Positions 7,547 to 15,633 are shown, counted from the stretch's first letter. The stretch is DNA of 15,633 bases from Byssothecium circinans (GCA_010015675.1 ML977028.1:1-15633), one strand, 5' to 3'. Numbers and translations: made by a program. Notes: generated by a model from the letters alone, not told the origin.

Positions 7547-9229
7547 ATGGCTATCTGGAACTTGATCGCCGGAGATTATGCGAGAGCATTCACACTGGCT
7601 GTTGTTATCGCCATTGCCTACGTCTTTGGAGTCACACTCTATCGTTTATTCTTCTCACCACTGAGCAAGATTCCAGGACCGTGGTTAACGAGAATCAGCA
7701 GTATACCGGAGGCGAATGCATTGAAAGAGCAGCGACGGACAGACTGGGTCAATAGTTTGTTTGCGCAGTATCCCGGTTCAGTGGCAGTACGGACAGGGCC
7801 GAGCTCGGTTTCTTTCAACCATCCAGATGCTGTAAAGGCTATCTATGGTATTATTTCGCCATTATACTATGCACAGACGGATTAAGAAAGAGTGTGTTAA
7901 CTTATAGGCAGGCCATGGAAAGACGCAAGATGGTTTCGGAAAGTCGAGTTGGTACGATGCCTTCTCAACCACCGGCGAATCGCTCTTTTCGACACGATCA
8001 AAGAAGCGTCACGGGCTGAAACGCAGAATGGTTGCGCACGGTTTCAGCGCGCAGAGTCTGCAAGCTTTCGAGCCTTACGTGGACATCACCATGGACAAAT
8101 TCATGAAACAGATGGACAGCTTCGCAAAAGCACGAGAGCCTCTTGACATGTACTTTTGGTTCGAACTCTTCACCATGGATCTCATGGGTGAACTCGCCCT
8201 TGGCAATAACTTTGGCGTTCTAGAAGCTGGAAAGCCAGCACGTTACAGTACACTTGTCGAGCAGTCTCAACGGTTTGCCAATTTATGTGGTCTCTTGCCG
8301 TTCGGGAAATGGAGCGTGAAGATATTGAGCTGGGTGCCGTTACCGTATGTGCAGAAATTGTGGAAGGCAAGAGTTGAGTATCTGGAGTACGCGAGGCAGG
8401 CATTGGAGACGAGGTTCGAAGATGATAGAAAGCAAATACTGCCCACAGGAAAACCAAGACAGGATATTATGCAAAGATTTATCGAGGCGAGGGATCCGGA
8501 AACAGGTAAGGGAGTAGGCTTCGATGAACTGAGAGCGGAAGCTTCATCATTGATGTGAGTGAGCATGATCATCATTGCGCTTCCTTTTGGGATGAAAGAA
8601 CTGATATTTTCGCTAGGGTCGCCGGTGCGAGTACCGGAAGTGTGACTATGAACTGGATGATCTACTATCTCTGCAAGAACCCACACATCAAAACACGCAT
8701 AGAGAAGGAACTTGAACAGGTGTTCCCGGATAAAAATGACCGCAGCGGGCAATTGCCCTTCACTCGCCTCAGCAACATCCGCCTCCTGGAACACGCCGAG
8801 CTAGAATGCCTTCGGCTCCACCCACCTATTGGCTTTGCCCTGCCTCGAGATACTCCTTCAAATGGCGCCGTCATATGCGACGTATACGTTCCTGGCGGTG
8901 TTGCTGTCGGCGTGCCTGCACTGTCAATTGGCCGCAATCCTTCTGTCTACTCGTCTCCTAATGAGTGGAACCCTGATCGATGGGCTGATCCGAACGCGGA
9001 TCTCGCGACAATGAAGACGTGCTTTTTGGGCTTTGGATATGGAAGCCGCCAGTATATTGGGTGCAATGTGGCTAATCAGTTTGTGATGAAGATGATAGCA
9101 ACGCTCTTGCTAAGGTATGAGATCGAGTTGGAGGACAAGGAGTTGGTGTTAGGAACGAAGGAGTTCACTATCCTGAAGCCCGATAAGAGGTATAATGTTA
9201 TCTTGACACCGAGGGAGACAAAGCCGTAG
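7547..9229 (+). CDS. Cytochrome P450 monooxygenase with heme-ligand Cys replaced by Tyr
   Basis: Exons 7547-7847, 7912-8554 and 8617-9229 give 518 residues, normal for a fungal microsomal P450. The introns are 64 nt (GTATTA...GCAG) and 62 nt (GTGAGT...CTAG), and both are needed to keep frame. An N-terminal membrane anchor (about residues 14-36) is followed by a Pro-rich hinge, LSKIPGPW. The I-helix reads AGAST (317-321), with Ser where the usual acidic residue of AGxDT would be. The K-helix ExxR is E378-C-L-R381, then the PERF-like WNPDRW. The heme loop is FGYGSRQYIG: the invariant Cys is Tyr461, codon TAT at 9053-9055. One G-to-A change from TGT explains it. Without the thiolate ligand, monooxygenation is not expected. 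The frame is otherwise open. The sequence recalls the pisatin-demethylase-type E-class group I P450s; the exact CYP family and substrate are unknown. Confidence 0.87.
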
Positions 9230-9267
9230 ATAGGTAGACACGTTTGTGGGTTTTGCGGATTTTGCAC

Positions 9268-11109
9268 TCAGCTCCGTCGTACATAGTGGATAGCACCGAT
9301 AGCGAGGGCTGCTGCCGCAATGCCGATACCAATGACTTTCGGTGTGGACGGTACGAGTGCCGAAAGTAACCAACGCGTAGCCTTCTCCGTGTAGACTGAT
9401 GACTTGTCAGTGGATATGGGAATTTCCTCGGCCATGACGAGAATGTCCGGAAGTGTAGTGATCACGGCAGGCGTTCGAATGCTATGGTCGACGACTTGGT
9501 TGGGAATCGTAGATTTCTCCGCGTAAGACGGTGAGGGAGATTCATCAGTCGTGACTGGGATGCCCGATAGTGTATTGATATCGGCAGACATTCGAGCGCT
9601 ATGGTCGATGCCTTGATCGGAAATTACAGTCTTCTCCGTGTTTGACGATAAGGAGGATTCATCAGCCGTGACTGGGATGCTCAGTGGCTCAGTGACCTCA
9701 ACCGGCGTTCGAACACTATGGTCGACGCCTTGTTCAAGTACATGATTGCTCTCTGGCCCCACCGAGTTCTCTTTTGGAGGCGTAACCCGAGAGATGTCAG
9801 GAGCAACATGAGGGTCATCATGAACTTCCGTCTCCTCCTCCATTTCCATCTCTTTATCTGTCGTCATCTCCTTCTCCGCCTCTTTCTTCTTCTCTATCGA
9901 CGCATCTACCAATGATGAAGTGCTCTTGTGGCGGCCTTCCTCGGTTTCAAGAGGCACTTTCGGTGGTTCTTTCTTGCCTTGCGGAGAACCAGGTTCGTTC
10001 TCGAGTGGAGAATAGTCTGCATAGCAAATAAAGTCGCTAGTGAACGCCTCTTCGATGTTGTAGAGAGCCATGGGAGCAGAATCCTTGTTCTTGTCTGCGT
10101 CTGGTGGCGAATCCAGTTCAAACTCTTCGCAAAGCGCATCCTTCATAATTGTAGGCTGAGGCGTATCGTGAAGAGCGATCGTGTCCATTGGGTCGGTGAG
10201 CGATTCAATTGCCGAAAGGAATGGTTCTGTAGTTTGATCCTCGATATTGGTTTCTTCAATAGTTGTAGCGCAGGCCGTGTCAATCGTATGCTCATCGTGA
10301 AAGACGACATATTCGGAGGGATCGATGGCTATGTCAATCTCCATGTCCGTATCTTGCTTGCTGAATGCTTCGACAGATGTCCATGACAAAGCTGGCGAGT
10401 TCACCGGCGTCGACACCATATCAGCCTCGTCTTCCTCCGAAAAACGATCAATATCCAACTGCGGGACCAATTCTTCTTCCGCCTGGTCAATCTGCGCCTC
10501 GTCAAGTACCTCCATGTCTTCAGGTGCCCAGGGCTGACACAAAGGCGATGGCTGCACTCTAACCATACTGTTTGTCGTGTACTTGGAGCCATTCATGAAG
10601 AGAGTTGCAACCTTTCGGTCTCGCCAGTTCTGATAGTAGTTGACCCTCACATTAAGATAGAAGGTTCCTGACCCGTCGTAGCTAAACCCATTGAAGGCTG
10701 GCTTATCCACCATATCCCACAGGGCGAATTGACGGAAGTGGATGGTTGGGCAGTCGCCGGGCCAGTCATTGGAATTAGATGAGTAGAGGTTAACTGTAGG
10801 CGTCTCAGTGGACTGCTTGTCGTCGTTAGGCACGGTCTGCGGCTGGCCAAGCTGTTCGTCTGCGATGGGTTCACGAAGCTTGTCGGCCATCTTGTTCTTC
10901 CAGTCGTCCAAGTCAAAGTCGTCTTTATCATCGTTGGCCCAGTTGGCGCCAGAGTCGGAGTGGTACATGCTGCCAATGCTGCTAGAAGGGTTCGATATGG
11001 GCTCGTTCAACGTGGACGATATCTGCGCCTTCCAGGCGTCAATGTCAAAATCATCATCGTCGTCGGCCCAGTTGTTGCCGGAAGTAGAGCGGTACATGCT
11101 GTTAGACAT
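9268..11109 (-). CDS. Acidic repeat protein with C-terminal membrane anchor, function unknown
   Basis: A single-exon gene of 613 codons starting at the ATG at 11109; the frame is open further upstream, but only with a GTG at 11217. The N-terminus holds two copies of a ~35-residue acidic unit (residues 4-38 and 47-82) of the form SMYxSxSGxNWAxDD..FDxDxWK. A more ordered, aromatic-rich patch follows at about 118-176 (HFRQFALWDMVDKPAFNGF, then FYLNVRVNYY). Most of the rest is Asp/Glu/Thr-rich and likely disordered, with a charged KKK/EEE stretch. Three tandem 39-42-residue repeats occupy 460-579. The last ~22 residues are a hydrophobic segment, VIGIGIAAAALAIGAIHY, ending in VRRS, as in tail-anchored ER or mitochondrial outer-membrane proteins. 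No family was recognised. It is convergent with the P450, only 38 bases apart. Confidence 0.8.
   Translation of the reverse strand: MSNSMYRSTSGNNWADDDDDFDIDAWKAQISSTLNEPISNPSSSIGSMYHSDSGANWANDDKDDFDLDDWKNKMADKLREPIADEQLGQPQTVPNDDKQSTETPTVNLYSSNSNDWPGDCPTIHFRQFALWDMVDKPAFNGFSYDGSGTFYLNVRVNYYQNWRDRKVATLFMNGSKYTTNSMVRVQPSPLCQPWAPEDMEVLDEAQIDQAEEELVPQLDIDRFSEEDEADMVSTPVNSPALSWTSVEAFSKQDTDMEIDIAIDPSEYVVFHDEHTIDTACATTIEETNIEDQTTEPFLSAIESLTDPMDTIALHDTPQPTIMKDALCEEFELDSPPDADKNKDSAPMALYNIEEAFTSDFICYADYSPLENEPGSPQGKKEPPKVPLETEEGRHKSTSSLVDASIEKKKEAEKEMTTDKEMEMEEETEVHDDPHVAPDISRVTPPKENSVGPESNHVLEQGVDHSVRTPVEVTEPLSIPVTADESSLSSNTEKTVISDQGIDHSARMSADINTLSGIPVTTDESPSPSYAEKSTIPNQVVDHSIRTPAVITTLPDILVMAEEIPISTDKSSVYTEKATRWLLSALVPSTPKVIGIGIAAAALAIGAIHYVRRS
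9373..9732 (-). repeat. Three in-frame tandem repeats, 117-bp period
   Basis: Units at 9732-9616, 9615-9499 and 9498-9373 encode residues 460-498, 499-537 and 538-579 of the acidic protein. Each begins Q-x-V/I-DHS-x-R and has a central P/L-V-x-A/T-x-E-x region and a xEK near the end. The first two units are exactly 39 residues; the third is 42. DNA identity is visible in the shared TATGGTCGA core on the top strand. The period is a multiple of three, so copy-number change would not break the frame. Confidence 0.8.
10864..11100 (-). repeat. Two N-terminal acidic repeats in the membrane-anchored protein
   Basis: The units are coded at 11100-10996 and 10971-10864. They share SMY, S-G-x-NWA, a run of Asp, FD-[IL]-D-x-W-K and a closing EPI. 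The conserved Trp and Phe residues set in acidic sequence look like a short linear motif present twice. Confidence 0.75.
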
Positions 11110-11327
11110 GTTGTGCGATGTGGTTGATGTGTTTGCAGGTATGTAGAGAGTTCGGTATCGCGGAAGGTGCGCAAAGGTACGCTGGTTGGAGTGCTGTGTT
11201 GTGGGTTCCAAAGGCACTCTAGTAGCAGTTGTTGCTGTTGTGTGTAAAATTAAGGGTTCTATACCTCGAGGGGTGATGCATCAATTGTTGGGCACGGCCC
11301 GCTCAGTGCCAAGATGTTGAGGGCGCG

Positions 11328-11343
11328 CTGTCACGTGTGACAG
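11328..11343. promoter_or_regulatory. Dyad CTGTCAC-GT-GTGACAG containing CACGTG
   Basis: Perfect 7-bp inverted arms separated by GT. The centre carries CACGTG, the fungal bHLH core also present at 1260-1265. It sits 219 bases upstream of the minus-strand start and 615 upstream of the plus-strand start. A further GTGAC follows at 11344-11348 on the top strand (AGTGACGG). Confidence 0.4.
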
Positions 11344-11794
11344 TGACGGCTGACTGCAAACGAACGACCATTCTCTGGCTCTGGTAAGGTGATAGCAAAT
11401 TGCAACACGCACAGTTACTCGGTGAGCTATTTCATTTCTCTGGTTCTTTTGCTCAATCCGCGCATGCCTCTATAACACTCCCAGTCTACCACTCAAATGC
11501 TCTCCTTTTATCGCTGACTCATCCAATGTTTGATGCAACATTGTGACTATACTTAACGACGTAGGGACTTCACAGTCTAACGCCATCTTTGAAAGTGAGC
11601 CTATACGAAATGCAAGGCTTCATATCACTAGCATGCTCCCGTTAGGCCACCTTCACCGCGAAAGCTGTTCTTTCCTTGCCAGCTCAACGAGTGAACGCCG
11701 CGTTTCGACCAAACGTGCTACCTTGGCAGGGCCGGATTATTTTGTGGTGACCCTCGCGCATTACAAATGGCCGTGCGCTACTCTCTCTACGTCA

Positions 11795-11800
11795 TATAAA
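11795..11800 (+). promoter_or_regulatory. TATAAA box
   Basis: TATAAA in GTCATATAAAGG lies 158 bases upstream of the ATG at 11958. It is the best TATA match in this promoter region and faces the plus-strand gene, which would have a leader of roughly 100-130 bases. Confidence 0.4.
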
Positions 11801-11957
11801 GGCTCTTTACCTGGACGCACCCCAACTGTTTACATGATATGCACTTGCACGCCCGCGAGAAACCCACAACCTGAGAAACATCGCCGCAAATATCCTCAAC
11901 CCGCGCATCTTCAATCTCAAAACTTTCCACTTTAATACAAAATCTTCTAGCACAACC

Positions 11958-13389
11958 ATGGCGACAAACAGCAACGCTGATTCTACCCACGTAGAAGTCA
12001 GGGATCTTCTGAACCCGCAGCACCCTTCCTACCACCCATCGAACGAGGCGCACAAAATGGTTCTCACATACATATGCTATGGGCAAGATGACCCCGAAGA
12101 TTGGAGTAGCTTACCGCAGGCTTTTATCGACGCAATGTCGGATGAGTACTTGGAGCGATGTCCGCTACACTTACGACCTAAGAATACGCATGTTGATTCC
12201 AACCAGGAGCACGCCACAGCCGCATCCTCACAGGTACAACTCTACTCTTTAACCATCATTATGGAAAATGGTCAGCACTAACTCGATTTTCTAGGCAATG
12301 CTAGCCCAATCAGGTGACGATGCCGCCATATTCAAGTGCCCCACATGCAACGAAGAGTTCTCAACGATACCCGGCTTGTGGGATAGTGACGCTCCGCAAG
12401 ATGCCATCTTCGAACACGTCAAGAACTGCCTAAGGGGTGCATACGGGATGGGCACGTGTCCATCATGTGCAACCTTTCTGCCTTTCAACGGCTCACAGCC
12501 TGTGCTGCTCTCAATTCTCCATATCGTCGACGGCTGCGACTCTTCAATATATGGTACCTCCGCTATTGAAACCATGCAACAAGGAGACTACAAGTTCACA
12601 AACCGGTACTGGCTACTATGGAACCCTGCAGAAGACGGAATCAAGCTCAGTCAGTTGCGGAAGGAGCTCGAGACGGTAGATCTCAGTGAGACATGCCCAC
12701 TCTGCAGCACTTATGTCAAAGCCATGAGTGTCTACGAACGTGTTGATCACTACAATAAGTGCTGGAAACAATTGGGCCAGAGGTTCACTGACAGTCCGCG
12801 GAGTAGACTTGAGCAGGCTGAGCGCCCGGTAACGCCGATATCATCCTCACCACAGCCGCTACCTCCGCGGCCGGCAATTGCTGTACTTGACCTTCCTCTC
12901 CCACCAAATTCGTGCCTTTTCTGTCATCGCGACCTCTCAATCTACTCCGATGTAAAAGCCCTTCACCACCGCATCATCTGCTTCCGATCGCAGCGAGACA
13001 AGAACTGCCCCTTCTGCGATACTGAGCTTGATTCGGACAACTTCCACTCACAGATGGGCTTAGTTGCCAGCATGTGGCATCTGAAAAACTGCCAAGAAGG
13101 AAACCCCAGCAACGCGAGCTCCATCCAGAGGATTGACTTCGACGAGCTGTACAAGTCATGGATTGGTATGATGAAAGTACGTTCTCAATTTCACTTTCGT
13201 TGTGACGGAAATGGTGTGACTGGTTGGAAAGCACGGGCCCGATATAATGACAAGTTGCAGATGAAGCGGGAGAATGGAGGGGTGTATCAGGCAGGAGCTT
13301 CACGGTTGAAGGAGACCGTAGTGGTGGAGGAAATAGAGGACGAGGACATGCTTGATGATTTGGATGACTCCAATTTTGACATGTTTTGA
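11958..13389 (+). CDS. Protein with five C-x2-C...H-x3/4-C zinc-finger-like motifs
   Basis: Exon 1 is 11958-12233 and exon 2 is 12295-13389. The 61-nt intron has GTACAA, a CACTAAC branch and CTAG, and is in phase 0. The product is 456 residues. Five putative C2HC fingers are seen: C107-C110/H133-C137, C147-C150/H168-C173, C226-C229/H244-C248, C299-C302/H317-C321 and C330-C333/H354-C358. Four of the five start C-P-x-C and the exception reads CLFC. Fingers 3 and 4 have a 14-residue core, close to UBZ4/Rad18-type fingers; the others have 17-22. A Pro/Ser-rich linker (about 259-296) divides fingers 1-3 from 4-5, and the C-terminus is strongly acidic (EEIEDEDMLDDLDDSNFD). The fold and any ubiquitin or nucleic-acid binding are inferred. 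A possible second intron at 13166-13231 (66 nt, frame-neutral) would remove 22 residues. No family name can be given. Confidence 0.82.
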
Positions 13390-13881
13390 GTTGCAACTGA
13401 GTTAAGTCTCATGGCCACGCGCTCGACAGAGCTTCTTGTCTCCATTCTAGCATGACGATAAAGATCTAATTAGATAATATACGAAAATGATAACAATACC
13501 GCGAACCCTATTCTATTTTTCAATCTCCATACATGCAAATGCTCTCAACGCAATATAAGCCTGCGCTAAAGTTAATATGGTGTATTTTCCATATCTCTCT
13601 GTAGGACTCTTGGGTGTTCGACATTGTCTATTCCGAAGCCATTAAAGGCTTTATCTAGTGGTGTTATGTTCTGTGATAGTGTAAAATTTCAGAAAAGGTA
13701 TACTCTCGAATTAAAAGAAAACGTGGTAGTTACCGGCATAAGTTTCGCTATTAAGGAAGCATGAACTCGTCATTAAAACTCTTAAGCGGGTGCCTAACCC
13801 TAAAAGCTTATGCTCTAAGAAAGGTCCATAGTCTTTCAAGGCATTTCCAGTGGCGCTATTTCAACCACAAAGGCCATCAAG
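13390..13881. other. AT-rich gene-free interval before element C
   Basis: This holds the 3' untranslated region of the zinc-finger-like gene and then AT-rich sequence with stops in all frames. Two similar stretches, near 13643-13671 (AAGGC...AGTGGTGTTAT) and 13837-13862 (AAGGC...AGTGGCGCTATTTC), differ mostly by C/T changes and may be an old degraded duplicate. Nothing else is recognisable. The 8 bases before the transposon (13874-13881, ccatcaag) are the expected site of its target duplication. Confidence 0.5.
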
Positions 13882-14041
13882 CAGACTTGTCAACAATCAA
13901 GCTGAATACAAGCGCTTGATTGAGGCTTGATCGAAACTGCAAGCCGATCAAGCCAAGCTTCTGACTAGAAATTTTGCACTCAATCAAGCTTTCGCTCTTA
14001 AGGCTTGATTGATTGGCTTGATTGGCTTGATTGGCTCGATG
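13882..14041. repeat. TIR and subterminal GGCTTGATT repeats of element C
   Basis: GGCTTGATT occurs at 14002-14010, 14015-14023 and 14024-14032, followed by the variant GGCTCGATG at 14033-14041, giving a 9-base tandem period. Inverted copies (AATCAAGC) occur near 13894 and 13982, and further TTGATTG/GATCAAGC units lie at 13915-13960. Likely transposase-binding sites. Confidence 0.75.
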
Positions 14042-14242
14042 TTTTAGCGTTAATTTTTGTGAGGCTATTGAGTTTGCCGTACGAGCGATCTCGCGATAGG
14101 TTCGTGGTGTTGAGTTTCGCTTAGTCAGCCACATTATAGCGCGAAACCTTGATGTAATCATCTCTGTTTTAAAGCTGCCAAAGCCCACCTGTTCGCGTAT
14201 ACTGACGCTTATTTTAGTGTTGTACTTGCCTCTATAGTCGCT

Positions 14243-15633
14243 ATGCCGCCTCTTCGACCCCTAAAACGTCCTCGTAAAAACGGTTTTGCATCGAACAAGC
14301 GCGCTAAAGTCGTTGCTCGCGGCACCGAGTTGCAGCCTTTCAATATTGACGACAGCGAACAGCTACCTCAGCGTCTTTCACCACGCAAAGCCTTAGCGAT
14401 TGCCGCGTCTCAGGCTACCGAGCCGCCCACTTTCGAGTCGCAATTGCGCGAGAGTCAGCTTGAAGCCGCTATCGTAGCGCCAACCGAGGGCAGCAGCGCC
14501 GCGACAGTTGCTACAACTAAGGACGACGAGGACGGCAATAAGGATAGCAACACGGGTCTTGATGAGCGCTTTGCCGACAACTTTGACAACATAGATTGGT
14601 CGCGTTTGCCGCTATATTGTAAGCCTGTAGCCACCCAGAAGCAGCGCAAAAGCTGGGTATACCGCTACGGCTACCGCGTTGCGCTCATTAAGGACCCTGA
14701 TCGTCTTTTCTTTGTCTGTCGCTATTGCCACCAGCACAAGTGGATAGACGCGGGGCAAGGCGGTATATACGAAACAACGCTCTCAACGTCAACCTCAGCA
14801 CGCCATCTTGAGCAACTTAGACGCGGCCACAGCCTTGCAGCTCCTGGCAAAGCGCACAGCGCGACGAAGGCAGGCAAGGGCAGCCTGCGCGCCATCTTGA
14901 AAGCCACTACTGTTAAGGTATCGCAGGGCCTTGCCAACGAGCTTGGAGGCTTTAATTGTCAAGCTTTTCAACATACCGCAGTTACCTGGCTTGTAGATGG
15001 CAACCACCCGCTCTCTAAGTTTAAGAAGCCCGCGTTTTAATAAATGCTTGAAGCTGCAAACCCAGAGGCAGCTGCAGCGTTGTGGACGTCTCACGCAAGC
15101 GTTTCGCGGTACGTGATGCGTCGTTTTGACTTCATGCTACCCCAGGTGGTCGCTGATCTATCAAAGTCGTTAAGTAAGATCTATATCAGCTTCGACGGTT
15201 AGACGACAAAGGGCGGTAAACGCGGCTTCTTAGGCGTTGTTGCGCACTACGTTAACAGCGCTGGTGACCTTATGGACCTCCCAATCGCGCTGCCACAACT
15301 AACGGGCGCCCATACCGGCGAGAAAATCGCTGAAATTGTCAGCAAAACTCTGCAGCAATTTGGTATTAACTCGCGTACTGTTGGCTACTTTATGCTCGAC
15401 AACGCTACCAATAACGACGCTGCTGTCCTCAGGATCGCGGAGGAGATGAGCTTGATTGCTGCCCATCGTCGCCTCCGCTGCGGTGCTCATACTCTCAACC
15501 TAATCGGCCAGGCGTTGCTTTGGGGCAGCAACAACGACGCGTACGACAACGATAGCAGCGAGATTGCTGTTGAGAGCGAGCTATTACGCAACTGGCGCGA
15601 GGATGGGCCACTTGGCGTGCTTCTCAGCGTGAT
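14243..15633 (+). pseudogene. hAT transposase with BED-type finger, three in-frame stops, incomplete at window end
   Basis: The frame starts at the ATG at 14243 with a basic N-terminus (RPLKRPRKNGFASNKRAK), likely nuclear targeting, then a low-complexity linker. A BED-type zinc finger follows (C159-x2-C162 ... H188-x7-H196). TAA TAA at 15038-15043 (codons 266-267) interrupts it, and the frame resumes with hAT sequence. The first catalytic Asp is in SFDG (codon 318), followed at once by TAG (codon 320, 15200-15202) where hAT proteins have Trp. The second catalytic Asp region is MLDNATNND (codon 386), and the CxxH of the family is C413-G-A-H416. CAA-to-TAA twice and TGG-to-TAG account for the stops. 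Codon use is otherwise GC-rich and undamaged, so inactivation looks recent. The C-terminal part is outside the window. Confidence 0.87.

Larger units (their letters stand above)
11110..11957. promoter_or_regulatory. 848-bp divergent promoter region
   Basis: It separates the acidic membrane-anchored protein (-) from the zinc-finger-like protein (+). It contains a 16-bp dyad with CACGTG at 11328-11343 and a TATAAA at 11795-11800. The 60 bases before the ATG at 11958 are C/A-rich, as in fungal leaders. An open frame at 11543-11935 has no ATG start and unconvincing composition, so I do not call it a gene. Confidence 0.55.
13882..15633 (+). mobile_element. hAT transposon, 5' part (element C, continues past window end)
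   Basis: The left terminus is CAGACTTGTCAAC at 13882, matching the inverted end of element A at 18 of 20 positions and the end of element B more loosely. Subterminal repeats fill 13882-14041. A leader of about 200 bases follows, then the transposase at 14243 on the same strand. The right end is beyond the window, so size and target duplication cannot be checked. Confidence 0.88.

Noticed and set aside
11543..11935. 130-codon plus-strand open frame
   Set aside because: It has no ATG start, lies in the promoter and leader of the gene at 11958, spans the TATA box, and has no protein-like features.
13178..13232. Alternative intron starting at the strong GTACGT donor
   Set aside because: At 55 bases with the AAAG acceptor it shifts the frame and destroys the acidic C-terminus.
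5030..13389. A larger secondary-metabolite gene cluster
   Set aside because: Only a transporter and a defective P450 are of the right kind; the other two genes have no biosynthetic motifs and no backbone enzyme is present.
13793..13803. CCTAACCCTAA, resembling the fungal telomere repeat
   Set aside because: Less than two units, with no array around it; a chance match is likely.
13849..13868. CAGTGGCGCTATTTC as a second hAT terminus just outside element C
   Set aside because: It fits the loose YARNG rule but has no matching inverted end and no subterminal repeats of its own in the window.
13877..14188. 103-codon minus-strand open frame with an ANQANQANQ run
   Set aside because: The run is just the translation of the transposon's 9-base subterminal repeats; the frame starts outside element C and has no coding character.

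Overview
The window looks like nuclear DNA of a filamentous ascomycete. Introns are short (46-73 nt) with GTRNGY-type donors and CTAAC/CTAAT-like branch sites. The genes present (a TRI12-like MFS transporter, a microsomal P450, proteins with low-complexity acidic tracts) and BED/hAT transposons with light RIP-like damage fit a Pezizomycotina genome. A Dothideomycete/Pleosporales source is my guess, not shown by the sequence.

Layout. 1-95 is the terminus of a hAT-type transposon that starts outside the window. 96-1593 has no secure gene: a possible 3' gene remnant at 96-404, a weak two-exon small ORF at 764-977, and then the promoter of the next gene. 1594-4672 (+) is an uncharacterised Ser/Thr-rich host gene with three exons, about 567 codons. 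It is broken twice: by an in-frame TAG at 1738 and by a 5'-truncated hAT copy (3158-4427/4434) inserted in exon 3. Skipping the insert restores the reading frame exactly across a 7-bp duplicated target.

5030-6935 (-) is an intact three-exon TRI12-like MFS efflux transporter. It is divergent, across a 611-bp promoter region, from 7547-9229 (+), a three-exon cytochrome P450. The pair looks like a small detoxification or secondary-metabolite export module, but the P450 has Tyr in place of the heme-ligating Cys, so it is probably a dead enzyme. Facing it tail-to-tail with a 38-bp gap is 9268-11109 (-), an acidic repeat-containing protein with a C-terminal membrane anchor. Divergent from that gene is 11958-13389 (+), a protein with five C-x2-C...H-x3/4-C zinc-finger-like motifs.

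13390-13881 is gene-free. At 13882 a second, longer hAT element of the same TIR type begins and runs off the window. Its BED-finger transposase (14243 onward, +) has three in-frame stops. The three hAT termini share a CAGAsTTG... terminal sequence and dense ATCAA/TTGAT subterminal repeats. Every stop found in the transposases and in the host pseudogene, and the P450 Cys-to-Tyr change, can be explained by one CpA-to-TpA transition. That is what light repeat-induced point mutation (RIP) would leave, although this was not tested statistically.
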